Of a stretch of 47,855 nucleotides of DNA, positions 27,810-35,865 are shown one piece after another. How positions within the stretch are numbered: position 1 is the stretch's first letter; every line of letters begins with the position of its first letter. A program made the translations under genes and the position numbers. The notes beneath the pieces are model-generated. The model searched no databases. It worked only from the letters and a program-made list of their open reading frames with translations, and was not told where the DNA came from. This DNA comes from Clostridia bacterium (GTDB taxonomy: Bacteria > Bacillota > Clostridia > Oscillospirales > CAG-272): positions 1-47,855 of the forward strand of contig JAGAKG010000015.1 in assembly GCA_017625755.1 (NCBI GenBank). The letters are read 5' to 3'.

Positions 27810-27858
27810 GTAAAGCAAAATGCTTTACAATTATACCATGCGTCTTTAATTTTGTCAA
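27810..27858 (-). promoter_or_regulatory. Consensus promoter and leader hairpin of ylxM-ffh-rpsP-khpA
   Basis: On the minus strand there is TTGACA (27853-27858), 17 bases and TATAAT (27830-27835), an exact consensus. Directly after it, GTAAAGC (27810-27816 with 27822-27828) forms a perfect 7-bp hairpin around the expected transcript start. Confidence 0.9.
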
Positions 27859-27876
27859 GTGTTTTTTGATATTTTT

Positions 27877-28752
27877 TTACTTTTTATTTTTCGAGGGTAA
27901 TTCAATTATAACAGCCGCGCCGAGTATCATCAGGCTTCCGAGAAAATGAAGCCAGGTAAATTCCTCTTTCAGTATTACTGCGGATAGCACGAGCGCCACA
28001 ACGGGGTCTATATATCCAAATATAGCGGCTGTCTGCGCCTTTATTTTCTCAATGCTTCCGAAATAGAGAGTATAAGCCACACCTGTGTGGAGTATACCGA
28101 CGACTACAAGAAGCAGCAGGATAATCGGCGTTATCTTCAGCGCTGTGATATCCTCTGTGAGGAGCGCGTATGGAAGCGCGGCAAACGCCGCCATTCCGAG
28201 CTGTATTACCGTTTTTTCATAGTCGGAAACGCCCGATATGAACTTGTTTAGTATTATGACCGTGGCGTATAGCACCGCCGCACCGAGTCCAAAGATGACG
28301 CCCCGCGCATCTGCGCCACCGCCTGTAAATACCCCCGAGATCATCACCATTCCGAGGATAGCCGCGAGCGCGCAGAGTATTTTCCTCGCGTTCAGCTTTT
28401 CCTTCAGTATAAACGGTGAAACGATTATCACGAATACGGGTGCCATATAGTAGCAAAGCGTTGCGGTGGCAACCGTCGTGTATCGGTATGCTTCAAAAAG
28501 AAGGATCCAGTTAAGTCCGATAAGCGCGCCAGAGATAAGGAGCAACGCCAGATTTTTCTTTATAGCCGCAAAATTTATCTTTTCCCGCTTTATCGCTATG
28601 ACCGCCAAGAGAAAGACCATTCCTATAAATCCCCTGATAAAGGCGATAACGCTCGACGGAAAGGGAATAAACTCTCGGAATATTCCTATGGTACCGAATA
28701 TAGTCATAGCTATTATAAGCCTTATCCTGGCTGATGATGCGCCGTCATTCAT
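27877..28752 (-). CDS. EamA/DMT family transporter
   Basis: At 291 residues with ten predicted membrane segments in two EamA halves, it begins with the family pattern IIAMTIFGTIGIFREFIP. The first half ends near residue 140 with LGMVMISGVF, and the second contains FGYIDPVVALVLSAVILKE, the typical EamA motif near residue 247. Substrates of the drug/metabolite family cannot be told from sequence. AAAGGAGG precedes the ATG. It lies downstream of the pot operon, separated by a hairpin, and no promoter is obvious in the short gap. Confidence 0.92.
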   Translation of the reverse strand: MNDGASSARIRLIIAMTIFGTIGIFREFIPFPSSVIAFIRGFIGMVFLLAVIAIKREKINFAAIKKNLALLLISGALIGLNWILLFEAYRYTTVATATLCYYMAPVFVIIVSPFILKEKLNARKILCALAAILGMVMISGVFTGGGADARGVIFGLGAAVLYATVIILNKFISGVSDYEKTVIQLGMAAFAALPYALLTEDITALKITPIILLLLVVVGILHTGVAYTLYFGSIEKIKAQTAAIFGYIDPVVALVLSAVILKEEFTWLHFLGSLMILGAAVIIELPSKNKK

Positions 28753-28780
28753 CGACTATTGCCTCCTTTATCAAAATTTT

Positions 28781-28811
28781 GGCGGTGCGATGGTATATCC
28801 GTCGCACCGCC
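28781..28811 (-). terminator. Hairpin terminator of the pot operon
   Basis: GGCGGTGCGA (28781-28790) pairs perfectly with 28802-28811. On the minus strand it is followed by AAAATTTTG, a weak T-tract, so some read-through into the EamA gene is possible. Confidence 0.7.
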
Positions 28812-28821
28812 GTTGTTACTG

Positions 28822-30864
28822 TTAGTTACTTATTTTCAGATTTTCCCACAATTCATTGAGCAGCTTCTTTGTGTCTGCGTCAAGATCCTTATAGCAATTG
28901 GAATTGTAGGCTTCGTGGAAATTGAAATTCTTGGGATAGAGTATCTCGATAGCCTCCTCGCCCATGTCCTCTTTATAGGTTTCGCTGTTGTAAACCACAG
29001 AGTGGGGGGACGCGTAGCAGATATATTCCGCATTCGCGATAGCGACCTCCTCGGAGAGCATAAAGTTGATATATTCCTCGGCAAGGGATTTATTCTGCGT
29101 ACTTGCGGGAATACACATCGCGTCAATAAAAAGGTTGGTGTTATCGGGATAATAGAGTTGAAGGTCGACATTCTCCGCCTGATTGTCGAGCATCGTAAGA
29201 TAGTCGCCCGCGTAATACGCGCCGACAGCCGCCTCGCCCGACTCCATCATATTGAATATCTCGTCCATAACATATTTGTCAAGATAGGGCTTCTGAGTCT
29301 TCAGCTCCGCAAGACCTCTTTCCCAGTCGGCTACATCGGTCGAGTTTACATCAAGACCGAGCTTGTAGAATGCCGTGCCGAAAGCGTCTCGCGCGTTGTT
29401 GAACTGTACGATGTCACCCTTATACTTTTCGTTCCACATAAGGTCCCAATCTCCGATATCCTCCTCACTTACCACATTGGCATTATATATAATACCAATC
29501 ATACCGTAAGTGTAGGGAACCGAATATTTATCCTCTGGGTCGTAGTACAGCCCTCTGAAATCCTCGGAAATGCATTCCTCGTAGTTGGGAATGTTATCGA
29601 AATCTATCTCGGCGAGAAGCCCCTCCGAGGCAAGACGCGCTATCATATAATCCGAGGGAATTATAACATCGTAGCTTACGGCGTCGGTCGATAGCTTAGC
29701 GTAGAGGTCCTCATTTGATGTGTATGTAACATAGTTGACCTTTACCTTCATACCAAGCTCATTAGCGCAATATGCCTCAAACGCTTTATTTACATCAAGC
29801 GAGCCTTCAGAGCCGTCGGAGATATATTCACCCCAGTTGTATACATTCAGCGTTATCGTGTTCTTTGAATATACGCCGAGCATAACGCAGAGCGAAACGA
29901 TTACCGCAAAAGCGCAACAGACCGCAACGATTTTGTTGAGATACGAGCGACTTCTTCTGGGAGCCTTTGCCTCGTAAACCGCTTCGCGCTTAGGTTGCTT
30001 TGGAGCCTTTCCGCTCTTTTGTGCTTTGATAATAGCCTCGCGGCGCTTCTTTTCTGCCTTGAGTCTCTTAGCCTCAAGTCTTTCGTCGCTGGATTTTTCA
30101 CGGTTCGAGAGAAGCAGCAGAGCGAGTATCACAACGAATATGATAGAGGAAAGCGCATATATGGTGGGCTTTACACTCTTTTTCGTCATACTGTATATCA
30201 GTACGGGCAGTGTCTGGAAATCGACACCTGATGTGAAATAGCTGATAACGAAATCGTCAAGCGACATAGTGAACGCCATAATCATACCCGTAAGCACACC
30301 CGGGAGAATAGCGGGGAGCTGAACCTTGAAGAAGGACTGCATCGGTGTGCAGCCGAGGTCAAGCGCCGCCTCGGGGAGCGACTTGTCCATCTGCTTAAAT
30401 TTCGGCAGGACATTGAGAATGACATAGGGCAGATTAAAGGTAATGTGCGCTATGAGCATAGTCCAGAAATTAAGCTTTGTTTGTAGCCCGAGAAGTCCGC
30501 CTACGAATACAAAGAGAAACATCAGGGAAATTCCCGTGATTATCTCGGGGTTCATCATAGGAATATTGGTTGCCGTCATAACACCGTTTTTGAGGTGCTT
30601 GTTCTTCATATGGTGTATTCCAAACGCGGCGGCAGTGCCGAGAAGTGTTGCGATAGCGGAGGACGCCACCGCGAGAATAAGCGAGTTTTTAAGCGCGTCA
30701 AGTATCTCTCCGTTGCGGAAGAGCTCAAGGTACCAGCGCAGTGAAAATCCGCTGAATGTAGATGTGCTGGAGCCCGCATTGAAGGAGAAGAAGATAAGCA
30801 CCGCGATAGGCGCAAAGAGAAAGACAAGAATAAGCGCGATATAAACCGAAGAAAGCTTTTTCAT
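28822..30864 (-). CDS. potCD: PotC-PotD fusion: polyamine ABC permease joined to its binding protein
   Basis: One 680-residue chain carries two subunits of the spermidine/putrescine importer. Residues 1-253 are PotC: six membrane segments and the EAA loop EAALDLGCTPMQSFF near 165, which docks on PotA. Residues 254-308 form a Lys/Arg-rich cytoplasmic linker. Residues 311-331 are an extra membrane helix. Residues 336-680 are the extracellular PotD-like binding domain (NVYNWGEYIS at about 340). This tethers the receptor to the channel with no need for a lipid anchor, and no lipobox is present. Such fusions are known in Firmicutes. The ATG overlaps the potB stop by four bases. Confidence 0.95.
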   Translation of the reverse strand: MKKLSSVYIALILVFLFAPIAVLIFFSFNAGSSTSTFSGFSLRWYLELFRNGEILDALKNSLILAVASSAIATLLGTAAAFGIHHMKNKHLKNGVMTATNIPMMNPEIITGISLMFLFVFVGGLLGLQTKLNFWTMLIAHITFNLPYVILNVLPKFKQMDKSLPEAALDLGCTPMQSFFKVQLPAILPGVLTGMIMAFTMSLDDFVISYFTSGVDFQTLPVLIYSMTKKSVKPTIYALSSIIFVVILALLLLSNREKSSDERLEAKRLKAEKKRREAIIKAQKSGKAPKQPKREAVYEAKAPRRSRSYLNKIVAVCCAFAVIVSLCVMLGVYSKNTITLNVYNWGEYISDGSEGSLDVNKAFEAYCANELGMKVKVNYVTYTSNEDLYAKLSTDAVSYDVIIPSDYMIARLASEGLLAEIDFDNIPNYEECISEDFRGLYYDPEDKYSVPYTYGMIGIIYNANVVSEEDIGDWDLMWNEKYKGDIVQFNNARDAFGTAFYKLGLDVNSTDVADWERGLAELKTQKPYLDKYVMDEIFNMMESGEAAVGAYYAGDYLTMLDNQAENVDLQLYYPDNTNLFIDAMCIPASTQNKSLAEEYINFMLSEEVAIANAEYICYASPHSVVYNSETYKEDMGEEAIEILYPKNFNFHEAYNSNCYKDLDADTKKLLNELWENLKISN

Positions 30865-31736
30865 GGCATCATACCTCCTCCGTCACCGTCGGAATAGTGA
30901 TTGACTATCGCAAGTCCGACGAGAAGTATCAGCATCAGTATGAGCGAGAGCGATGCAGTCATATTGTAGTTCGATGCGGTGTACTGTTGCTCAATTACAT
31001 CTCCTATGAGGAGCGTGTCCACTCCGCCGAGCTTCTGGGAAATATAAAATGTGCTTATCGAGGGGACGAGAACCATAGTCACGCCCGAGATAACACCCGA
31101 GAGGCTGAGAGGAAAGATGACCTTACGGAGAACGCCGAAGCCGTTACAGCCGAGGTCGGATGCCGCCTCAATAAGACGGTTGTCGAGCTTCGACATAACC
31201 GAATATATCGGCAGGATCATAAAGGGCAGATAGTCGTATACCATACCTATGATAACCGCGCCCTCTGTTCCGAGAATATGTATCGGTCCTATGCCGAATT
31301 TTCCAAGGAAGGAATTGATAATACCCGTGTCCTGAACAAGAACCATTATGGCGTAGGTACGGATAAGGAAGTTCATCCACATAGGAAGCATAAGCAGAAG
31401 AATAAGCACCTTCTGCGTTTTCGGCTTACTGCGCGATATGAAATACGCTATCGGATATCCGAGAAGGAGACATATCGCCGTTGCGATAAGCGCGAGCTTT
31501 ACCGAGCGGAAGAAGATTATAAGATACTTTTCCGTGAAAAACGCGGATATATTTGCGAGAGTGAAGACTCCGTCAGCGTCGGTGAAGGAATAATACGCCA
31601 CGAAGATAAGGGGCGCGATTATAAAAAGTACCGACCATACGATATGCGGAGCTGCCGCGTAACGCTGAAGCAGACCCTTTTTCTGAGGAGGGTTTCTGCG
31701 TATCCCGTTTTCGGAAATCACATTCTTTTTTGTCAT
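30861..31736 (-). CDS. potB: Polyamine ABC transporter permease PotB
   Basis: This 291-residue inner-membrane subunit has six hydrophobic segments after a hydrophilic N-terminus (1-30). The docking loop [22 protein letters not shown] near 190 matches the EAA motif of binding-protein-dependent permeases. It pairs with the PotC part of the fusion. Its start overlaps the potA stop (ATGA) and its stop overlaps the potCD start (ATGA), so all three genes are translationally coupled. Confidence 0.95.
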   Translation of the reverse strand: MTKKNVISENGIRRNPPQKKGLLQRYAAAPHIVWSVLFIIAPLIFVAYYSFTDADGVFTLANISAFFTEKYLIIFFRSVKLALIATAICLLLGYPIAYFISRSKPKTQKVLILLLMLPMWMNFLIRTYAIMVLVQDTGIINSFLGKFGIGPIHILGTEGAVIIGMVYDYLPFMILPIYSVMSKLDNRLIEAASDLGCNGFGVLRKVIFPLSLSGVISGVTMVLVPSISTFYISQKLGGVDTLLIGDVIEQQYTASNYNMTASLSLILMLILLVGLAIVNHYSDGDGGGMMP

Positions 31737-32938
31737 TCCTCGATGTCCTCCGTAATATCCGAAAGATGCTCGAGCTCGTCAGAGAAGGACGAGTAGTCTC
31801 CGAACATATTGGAATACTCCGATTTCTTCATTATATGGATAGCGTCGGGCTCTATGTAAAGACCGATAGTTTCCTCGGGAGCCACATAGTCTGTGGTCTG
31901 TATCATCCACTTGAATCCGTCGATGTCTACGATTATCTCATAGTGAACGCCCTTGAAGGTAACAGAGGAAACGGTTCCCGTGAGCATACCGCGCTCAACA
32001 GCTACCACATCGACATCCTCGGGACGCACGACGACATCAATAGGCTCGTTCTTCTCAAAGCCCTTGTCAAGGCACACGAATGTGTGTCCCGCAAAGCGAA
32101 CCTTGAAATCCTCAAGCATAACGCCGTCGATGATATTCGACTCTCCTATGAAATCCGCTACGAAAGCGTTCACAGGCTCATTATAAATATCGGTAGGAGA
32201 GCCTATCTGCTGAATCTTACCCTCAGCCATGACTACGACCGTATCCGACATAGAGAGAGCCTCCTCCTGGTCGTGAGTTACATATATAAAGGTAATACCG
32301 GTCTTTGTCTGTATATTTTTAAGCTCGACCTGCATATCCTTGCGGAGCTTGAGATCAAGCGCGCCGAGAGGCTCGTCCAAAAGCAGGACCTTCGGCTTGT
32401 TGATGAGCGCTCTCGCAATAGCAACACGCTGCTGCTGACCACCCGAGAGAAGATTTACATTTCTTTTCTCAAAGCCGCGAAGATTGACCAGCTTGAGCAT
32501 TTCGGTAACGCGTTCCTTTATCTCTGCTTCCTTGACCTTGGCTATTCTCAGACCAAAGGCAATATTATCGTAAACATTGAGATGGGGAAAGAGCGCGTAC
32601 TTCTGGAATACCGTGTTGACCTGTCTTTTATAAGGCGGAAGATTATTTATTCTTGCTCCGTCAAAAAATACATCTCCGATGTCGGGGGACTCAAAGCCGC
32701 CGATTATTCGGAGTGTTGTGGTTTTTCCGCAACCGGAAGGGCCGAGAAAGGTGATGAATTCGCTGTCGTTGATGCAAAGAGATATGTCGTTCAGGACAGG
32801 CTCTCCGTCAAAAGACTTGGAGATATTTCTCAGCTCGATTATTTTATTGCTTGTTTTGGCGACGCATCCGTCGGAGGGAGGCTGTTCGCTTTCAGTTGTT
32901 TCGGAAAAGGTCTCTGTTTCGTTCAGTTTTCTTTTCAT
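31733..32938 (-). CDS. potA: Polyamine ABC transporter ATPase PotA
   Basis: At 401 residues it has Walker [10 protein letters not shown] (66-74), the Q loop in FQKYALFPH (111-119), signature LSGGQQQR (164-171), Walker B LLLDEP (185-190) and a C-terminal TOBE regulatory domain (about 290-390). A polar N-terminal extension of about 32 residues precedes the usual start ([11 protein letters not shown]). The chosen ATG at 32938 is 12 bases from AAAGGAG, whereas an out-of-frame ATG at 32945 is 5 bases from it and opens an 17-codon overlapping frame. Specificity for spermidine or putrescine is inferred from the operon. Confidence 0.94.
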   Translation of the reverse strand: MKRKLNETETFSETTESEQPPSDGCVAKTSNKIIELRNISKSFDGEPVLNDISLCINDSEFITFLGPSGCGKTTTLRIIGGFESPDIGDVFFDGARINNLPPYKRQVNTVFQKYALFPHLNVYDNIAFGLRIAKVKEAEIKERVTEMLKLVNLRGFEKRNVNLLSGGQQQRVAIARALINKPKVLLLDEPLGALDLKLRKDMQVELKNIQTKTGITFIYVTHDQEEALSMSDTVVVMAEGKIQQIGSPTDIYNEPVNAFVADFIGESNIIDGVMLEDFKVRFAGHTFVCLDKGFEKNEPIDVVVRPEDVDVVAVERGMLTGTVSSVTFKGVHYEIIVDIDGFKWMIQTTDYVAPEETIGLYIEPDAIHIMKKSEYSNMFGDYSSFSDELEHLSDITEDIEE

Positions 32939-32945
32939 TCCGCAT
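32892..32945 (-). other. Short upstream reading frame overlapping the potA start
   Basis: ATG at 32945, 17 codons, then TGA, out of frame with potA and overlapping its first 47 bases. It is basic and Asn/Arg-rich. It has the better spacing to the AAAGGAG site (5 bases, against 12 for potA). It may be a regulatory leader peptide or only chance; its sequence has no recognisable family. Confidence 0.4.
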
Positions 32946-32965
32946 AAATACTCCTTTAAGGTAAA

Positions 32966-33030
32966 AATACAGGATGAAAGGCCCCTATGACCACAAAAAA
33001 CTTGGGTTTGTTCTGCCTATAAAATCCTTG
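32966..33030 (-). promoter_or_regulatory. Structured, attenuator-like leader of the pot operon
   Basis: On the minus strand three short helices nest at the 5' end of the transcript: 33024-33028 with 32971-32975, 33015-33018 with 32979-32982, and 33004-33006 with 32983-32985. The 3' arm is followed within 3 bases by TTTTT. This could act as a conditional terminator before potA. It matches no riboswitch class that I recognise. Confidence 0.45.
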
Positions 33031-33035
33031 CGAAT

Positions 33036-33064
33036 ATTGTAACAGATATTATCGTGAATTGCAA
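33036..33064 (-). promoter_or_regulatory. Promoter of potA-potB-potCD
   Basis: On the minus strand there is TTGCAA (33059-33064), 17 bases and TACAAT (33036-33041). Confidence 0.8.
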
Positions 33065-33154
33065 TATATTTTACAAAATTTATTTGATTTTTTCCCAATA
33101 ATCTCGATTATTCTTTTTAAAACGAGAAAAAATTGAATTATTACAGGTAAAACA

Positions 33155-33790
33155 TCAATTTTCTTCCAAATTCTTTTTATAACTCCCGAAAGCTTTGTTT
33201 TTGCTATTTTGAGGCTGTTCGAGAAAAATATTGGCAAAAAGAGAGACCGAAAAAATAAAAAGCGAGAGGGAAGCCGAGGTCCGCAAAAGTAGGTAAAGTG
33301 ACACACACCAAAGAGAAAAAAGTGAGATAAAGGAGAGAATTTTCACACAAATATCTGCGGCGGTAGGTGTAGATATACGACTGATAATCGCGCAGATTAT
33401 TCTTCCTCCGTCAAAGGAGCGTATCGGGAGAAGATTTACCGCGCCGAGACAGAGTGAGGAGATAATAAAGACTGAGAGGATATCACCGTCGATAGCCCCG
33501 AGCCTCATAAGTATCGCGGCAATATCCGCCGAAATAAAATTCACGAGAGGTCCCGCGGCGCAGACTATTATTTCATCAGCATAGGAATAAATACCGTTTT
33601 CTATCGAAATCCTAGCGCCGAATACACCTATCTCCATTTTTCCGAGCCGTACCCCTCGAAGCCTTGCGGCGATTATATGTCCCAACTCGTGTATAAGAGC
33701 GGCAAAAAGCGGAACTATTCCGTAAAACGCGCCCGATAGCAGTAGAGAGAGAATGAGCATGATCGCGAAAAAATTTATTCTGATACGCAT
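33155..33790 (-). CDS. M50 site-2 protease (SpoIVFB-like)
   Basis: This membrane-embedded zinc protease of 211 residues has HELGH at 34-38 (two zinc histidines and the catalytic Glu) and the distal metal motif NLLPIRSFDGGR (119-130, Asp127). It has about five to six membrane segments and no PDZ or CBS domain, so it belongs to the compact SpoIVFB-like group, which in spore formers processes pro-sigma-K. The substrate here is unknown. GGAG precedes the ATG. It is divergent from the small membrane protein at 33891. Confidence 0.9.
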   Translation of the reverse strand: MRIRINFFAIMLILSLLLSGAFYGIVPLFAALIHELGHIIAARLRGVRLGKMEIGVFGARISIENGIYSYADEIIVCAAGPLVNFISADIAAILMRLGAIDGDILSVFIISSLCLGAVNLLPIRSFDGGRIICAIISRISTPTAADICVKILSFISLFSLWCVSLYLLLRTSASLSLFIFSVSLFANIFLEQPQNSKNKAFGSYKKNLEEN

Positions 33791-33823
33791 TGAAAAATCT
33801 CCGAATTAAAATTGACTATGATA

Positions 33824-33852
33824 TTGAATTTATATGAGGACTGTGATATAAT
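33824..33852 (+). promoter_or_regulatory. Promoter of the small membrane-protein gene
   Basis: TTGAAT (33824-33829), 17 bases and TATAAT (33847-33852) lie 38 bases before the ATG at 33891. Confidence 0.83.
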
Positions 33853-33890
33853 TAATTCGTTAAAGCTTTTATAAAGTGAGGAGATCGTGT

Positions 33891-34409
33891 ATGAAAAAGC
33901 GCTTGTTTTCCGAGAGCGGATTTGTTTTTCTTTTTATATTTTCGGCGTGTCTTGTAAACCTTGCGGTTATGGCTCTTGCGGTGAAGATAGTAAATCTTTT
34001 TATCGTCGTTGATTACTTTTCGGCGGCGGTCATAAGGCTCATAACCTCATGTGTGACCGTGTCGGGTATGCTTGGAGCAATAGTTTATTTTATCTCTTAC
34101 AGGAAAGCGGATTTCAGCTTCGGACTTTCCTCGGGCGCTTTCTGGCTCGCAACCGCGCTTCAGCTGCTAATCTCGGTGCTTTTCAAGTTCAATCCCTTTA
34201 TAGGTGGCGGCTCGCTTTATCTTGCGGGCTTTTTCGAGCACGGAAGCAGCTTTGACAGTATATCGTCGGTCGAATACATCGGAATTATAGATTATTTGCT
34301 CGCGTTTGCCATTCTCGCGCTCTTTAATTACGCGGTCTATTCAGTGTGTGGATTTATTGGTAAATATAAGCGACTCTCGGACAGAAAAAAGCTTTTGTCT
34401 GGAGAATAA
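33891..34409 (+). CDS. Unknown small membrane protein
   Basis: Not recognised. The 172 residues have four to five hydrophobic segments (about 8-35, 40-65, 75-100, 125-150), a basic start (MKKR) and a basic C-terminal tail (KYKRLSDRKK). The middle loop contains GGGSLYLAGFFEHGSSF. The ATG at 33891 has GAGGAG upstream; a GTG 15 bases earlier overlaps that site and is rejected. It is a single-gene unit with its own promoter and terminator. Confidence 0.82.
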   Translation: MKKRLFSESGFVFLFIFSACLVNLAVMALAVKIVNLFIVVDYFSAAVIRLITSCVTVSGMLGAIVYFISYRKADFSFGLSSGAFWLATALQLLISVLFKFNPFIGGGSLYLAGFFEHGSSFDSISSVEYIGIIDYLLAFAILALFNYAVYSVCGFIGKYKRLSDRKKLLSGE

Positions 34410-34430
34410 TCTGTTTCTTAAAATAACATA

Positions 34431-34471
34431 AAACTCCCGAGACGCAGGAATGTGAGTCTCGGGAGTTTTTC
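34431..34471. terminator. Bidirectional terminator
   Basis: AAACTCCCGAGAC (34431-34443) pairs perfectly with 34456-34468, followed by TTTTCTTTT. It ends the plus-strand membrane-protein gene and the minus-strand ROK gene, which converge here. Confidence 0.92.
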
Positions 34472-34488
34472 TTTTGTGTTATTTTTTC

Positions 34489-35865
34489 TTACTTTATCTC
34501 AGGCAGACTTGCCGCTGCGACCGACTGACCGACACGGCGGCTGTTTTCATCGGGAATGTGAAGCTTGATCCTTTCGTCAAGCTCGGGGAATTCCTTCGCG
34601 AGAACCTCTTTCGCGCGCTCAAGCAGAATAACTCCGCCCTCGCCCGAGGTAACGCGTCCCATAATAAGTACATGCTTTATATCGTAGAAAAGCGCATAGT
34701 ATGCAATGGTGTAGCCGAAATACGCGCCTATCGTATCATATATCTTTGCGGCGCGCTTGTCGCCCTCTGCCATAAGTCCCTGAACCACCTTCAGCTTTTC
34801 GGCGGGGGAGAGAGACTCGTCAAGCTCGATGCCTGCGGCGGGAGCAAGCTTTATAACGGCGTCCTGCGAGAAGTACTTAACTCCGCAGCCGTAGTCGCCC
34901 GACCACTCGTCAACCATAGCGTCGTGAGAGAAATCGCAGGGAGCGAACGCAAGCTCGTTGAGCCAACCCGTTATATTTCCCGCAAGGTCAACATATCCGC
35001 CTGCCTCACTCGTTCCCATAGCAATTCCGAGCACACCGCCGTCATCAAGGTCCATAGCGCCCGCAAGTGCCGTAACATCACCGTCGTTGGCAACCTCAAG
35101 CGGAACATCTCCGAATTCCTTTGCAACATCTATATACATATTCTTGCACTTAGCCTCGAAATCCTCATCGGAAACCTTGAGGAACAGGGAAGCTATCTTT
35201 ATCTTGTTGTCGACATAAATACCTGCCGAGGAAACGCCGATAGCGTCAACGCGGGGCATATGAGCCGCAGCCGACTTCATAGCCGCGAGAATTCCGTCGT
35301 AGTGATACTGTGGGTCGGAGTTTGTCTTGGGGAACCAGACTACCTCCTCGCTGTAAACGCTCTTGCCGTCGATAACAGCGCTCACCTTTCTGTCGCTTCC
35401 GCCAGCGTCAAATCCGATACGGCAACCGTCAAGATGTCTGCCAACGGGAGCGGCGTTCTCGTTGTTTACGGGAGCGTCCGCGATATCTCTGTATTCAACA
35501 GAGACGGGAGTTTCATATACCTTGCTCATAACGCCGTAGTCGAACGCGCGAGCGCCGTCGGGTGAGTAAGCCTTCGCAAGCTTGTCGGCGATAAGCTTTG
35601 AGCCGGCAATTATGATCTTATGTCCTCCTCTTATCCAGATAAAGCTCTTGACGATTCTCTCTATAAACTCGTAGTTTTCCTCGTCGTGTCCTGTTCCCTC
35701 GGGGTAGATCACAGTCTCGAATACGCTTATGTATCCCTTGTTTCTTTCAATTCCTATAACCAGCTTGTTTCCTCCCGCAGCCTTTGCCGCTTCGGTGAAC
35801 TCGCGGTATACCAGAACCATAGGCTTAAAGCCCTTGTCCAAAATTGCTTCAACCTTAAGCTTCAT
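34489..35865 (-). CDS. ROK-family sugar kinase-like protein with N-terminal extra module
   Basis: Residues 148-458 form a ROK/ASKHA fold: phosphate loop RIGFDAGGSDRK (149-160), catalytic-type Asp261 in ANDGDVTAL, and a second phosphate loop GIAMGTSEAGG (280-290). The usual ROK zinc motif (CxCGxxGCxE) is not seen. Residues 1-147 are an extra module. Part of it (KLVIGIERNKGYISVFETVIYP) looks like a worn copy of a phosphate-loop strand pair. The gene overlaps the end of nagA by 11 bases, so it is probably co-expressed with GlcNAc-6-phosphate deacetylase. A GlcNAc or related kinase is the likely role, but not proven. Confidence 0.85.
   Translation of the reverse strand: MKLKVEAILDKGFKPMVLVYREFTEAAKAAGGNKLVIGIERNKGYISVFETVIYPEGTGHDEENYEFIERIVKSFIWIRGGHKIIIAGSKLIADKLAKAYSPDGARAFDYGVMSKVYETPVSVEYRDIADAPVNNENAAPVGRHLDGCRIGFDAGGSDRKVSAVIDGKSVYSEEVVWFPKTNSDPQYHYDGILAAMKSAAAHMPRVDAIGVSSAGIYVDNKIKIASLFLKVSDEDFEAKCKNMYIDVAKEFGDVPLEVANDGDVTALAGAMDLDDGGVLGIAMGTSEAGGYVDLAGNITGWLNELAFAPCDFSHDAMVDEWSGDYGCGVKYFSQDAVIKLAPAAGIELDESLSPAEKLKVVQGLMAEGDKRAAKIYDTIGAYFGYTIAYYALFYDIKHVLIMGRVTSGEGGVILLERAKEVLAKEFPELDERIKLHIPDENSRRVGQSVAAASLPEIK

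Noticed and set aside
31730..32947. Plus-strand frame of 405 codons
   Set aside because: Mirror of potA with no motifs; the minus-strand gene has Walker A, B and signature.
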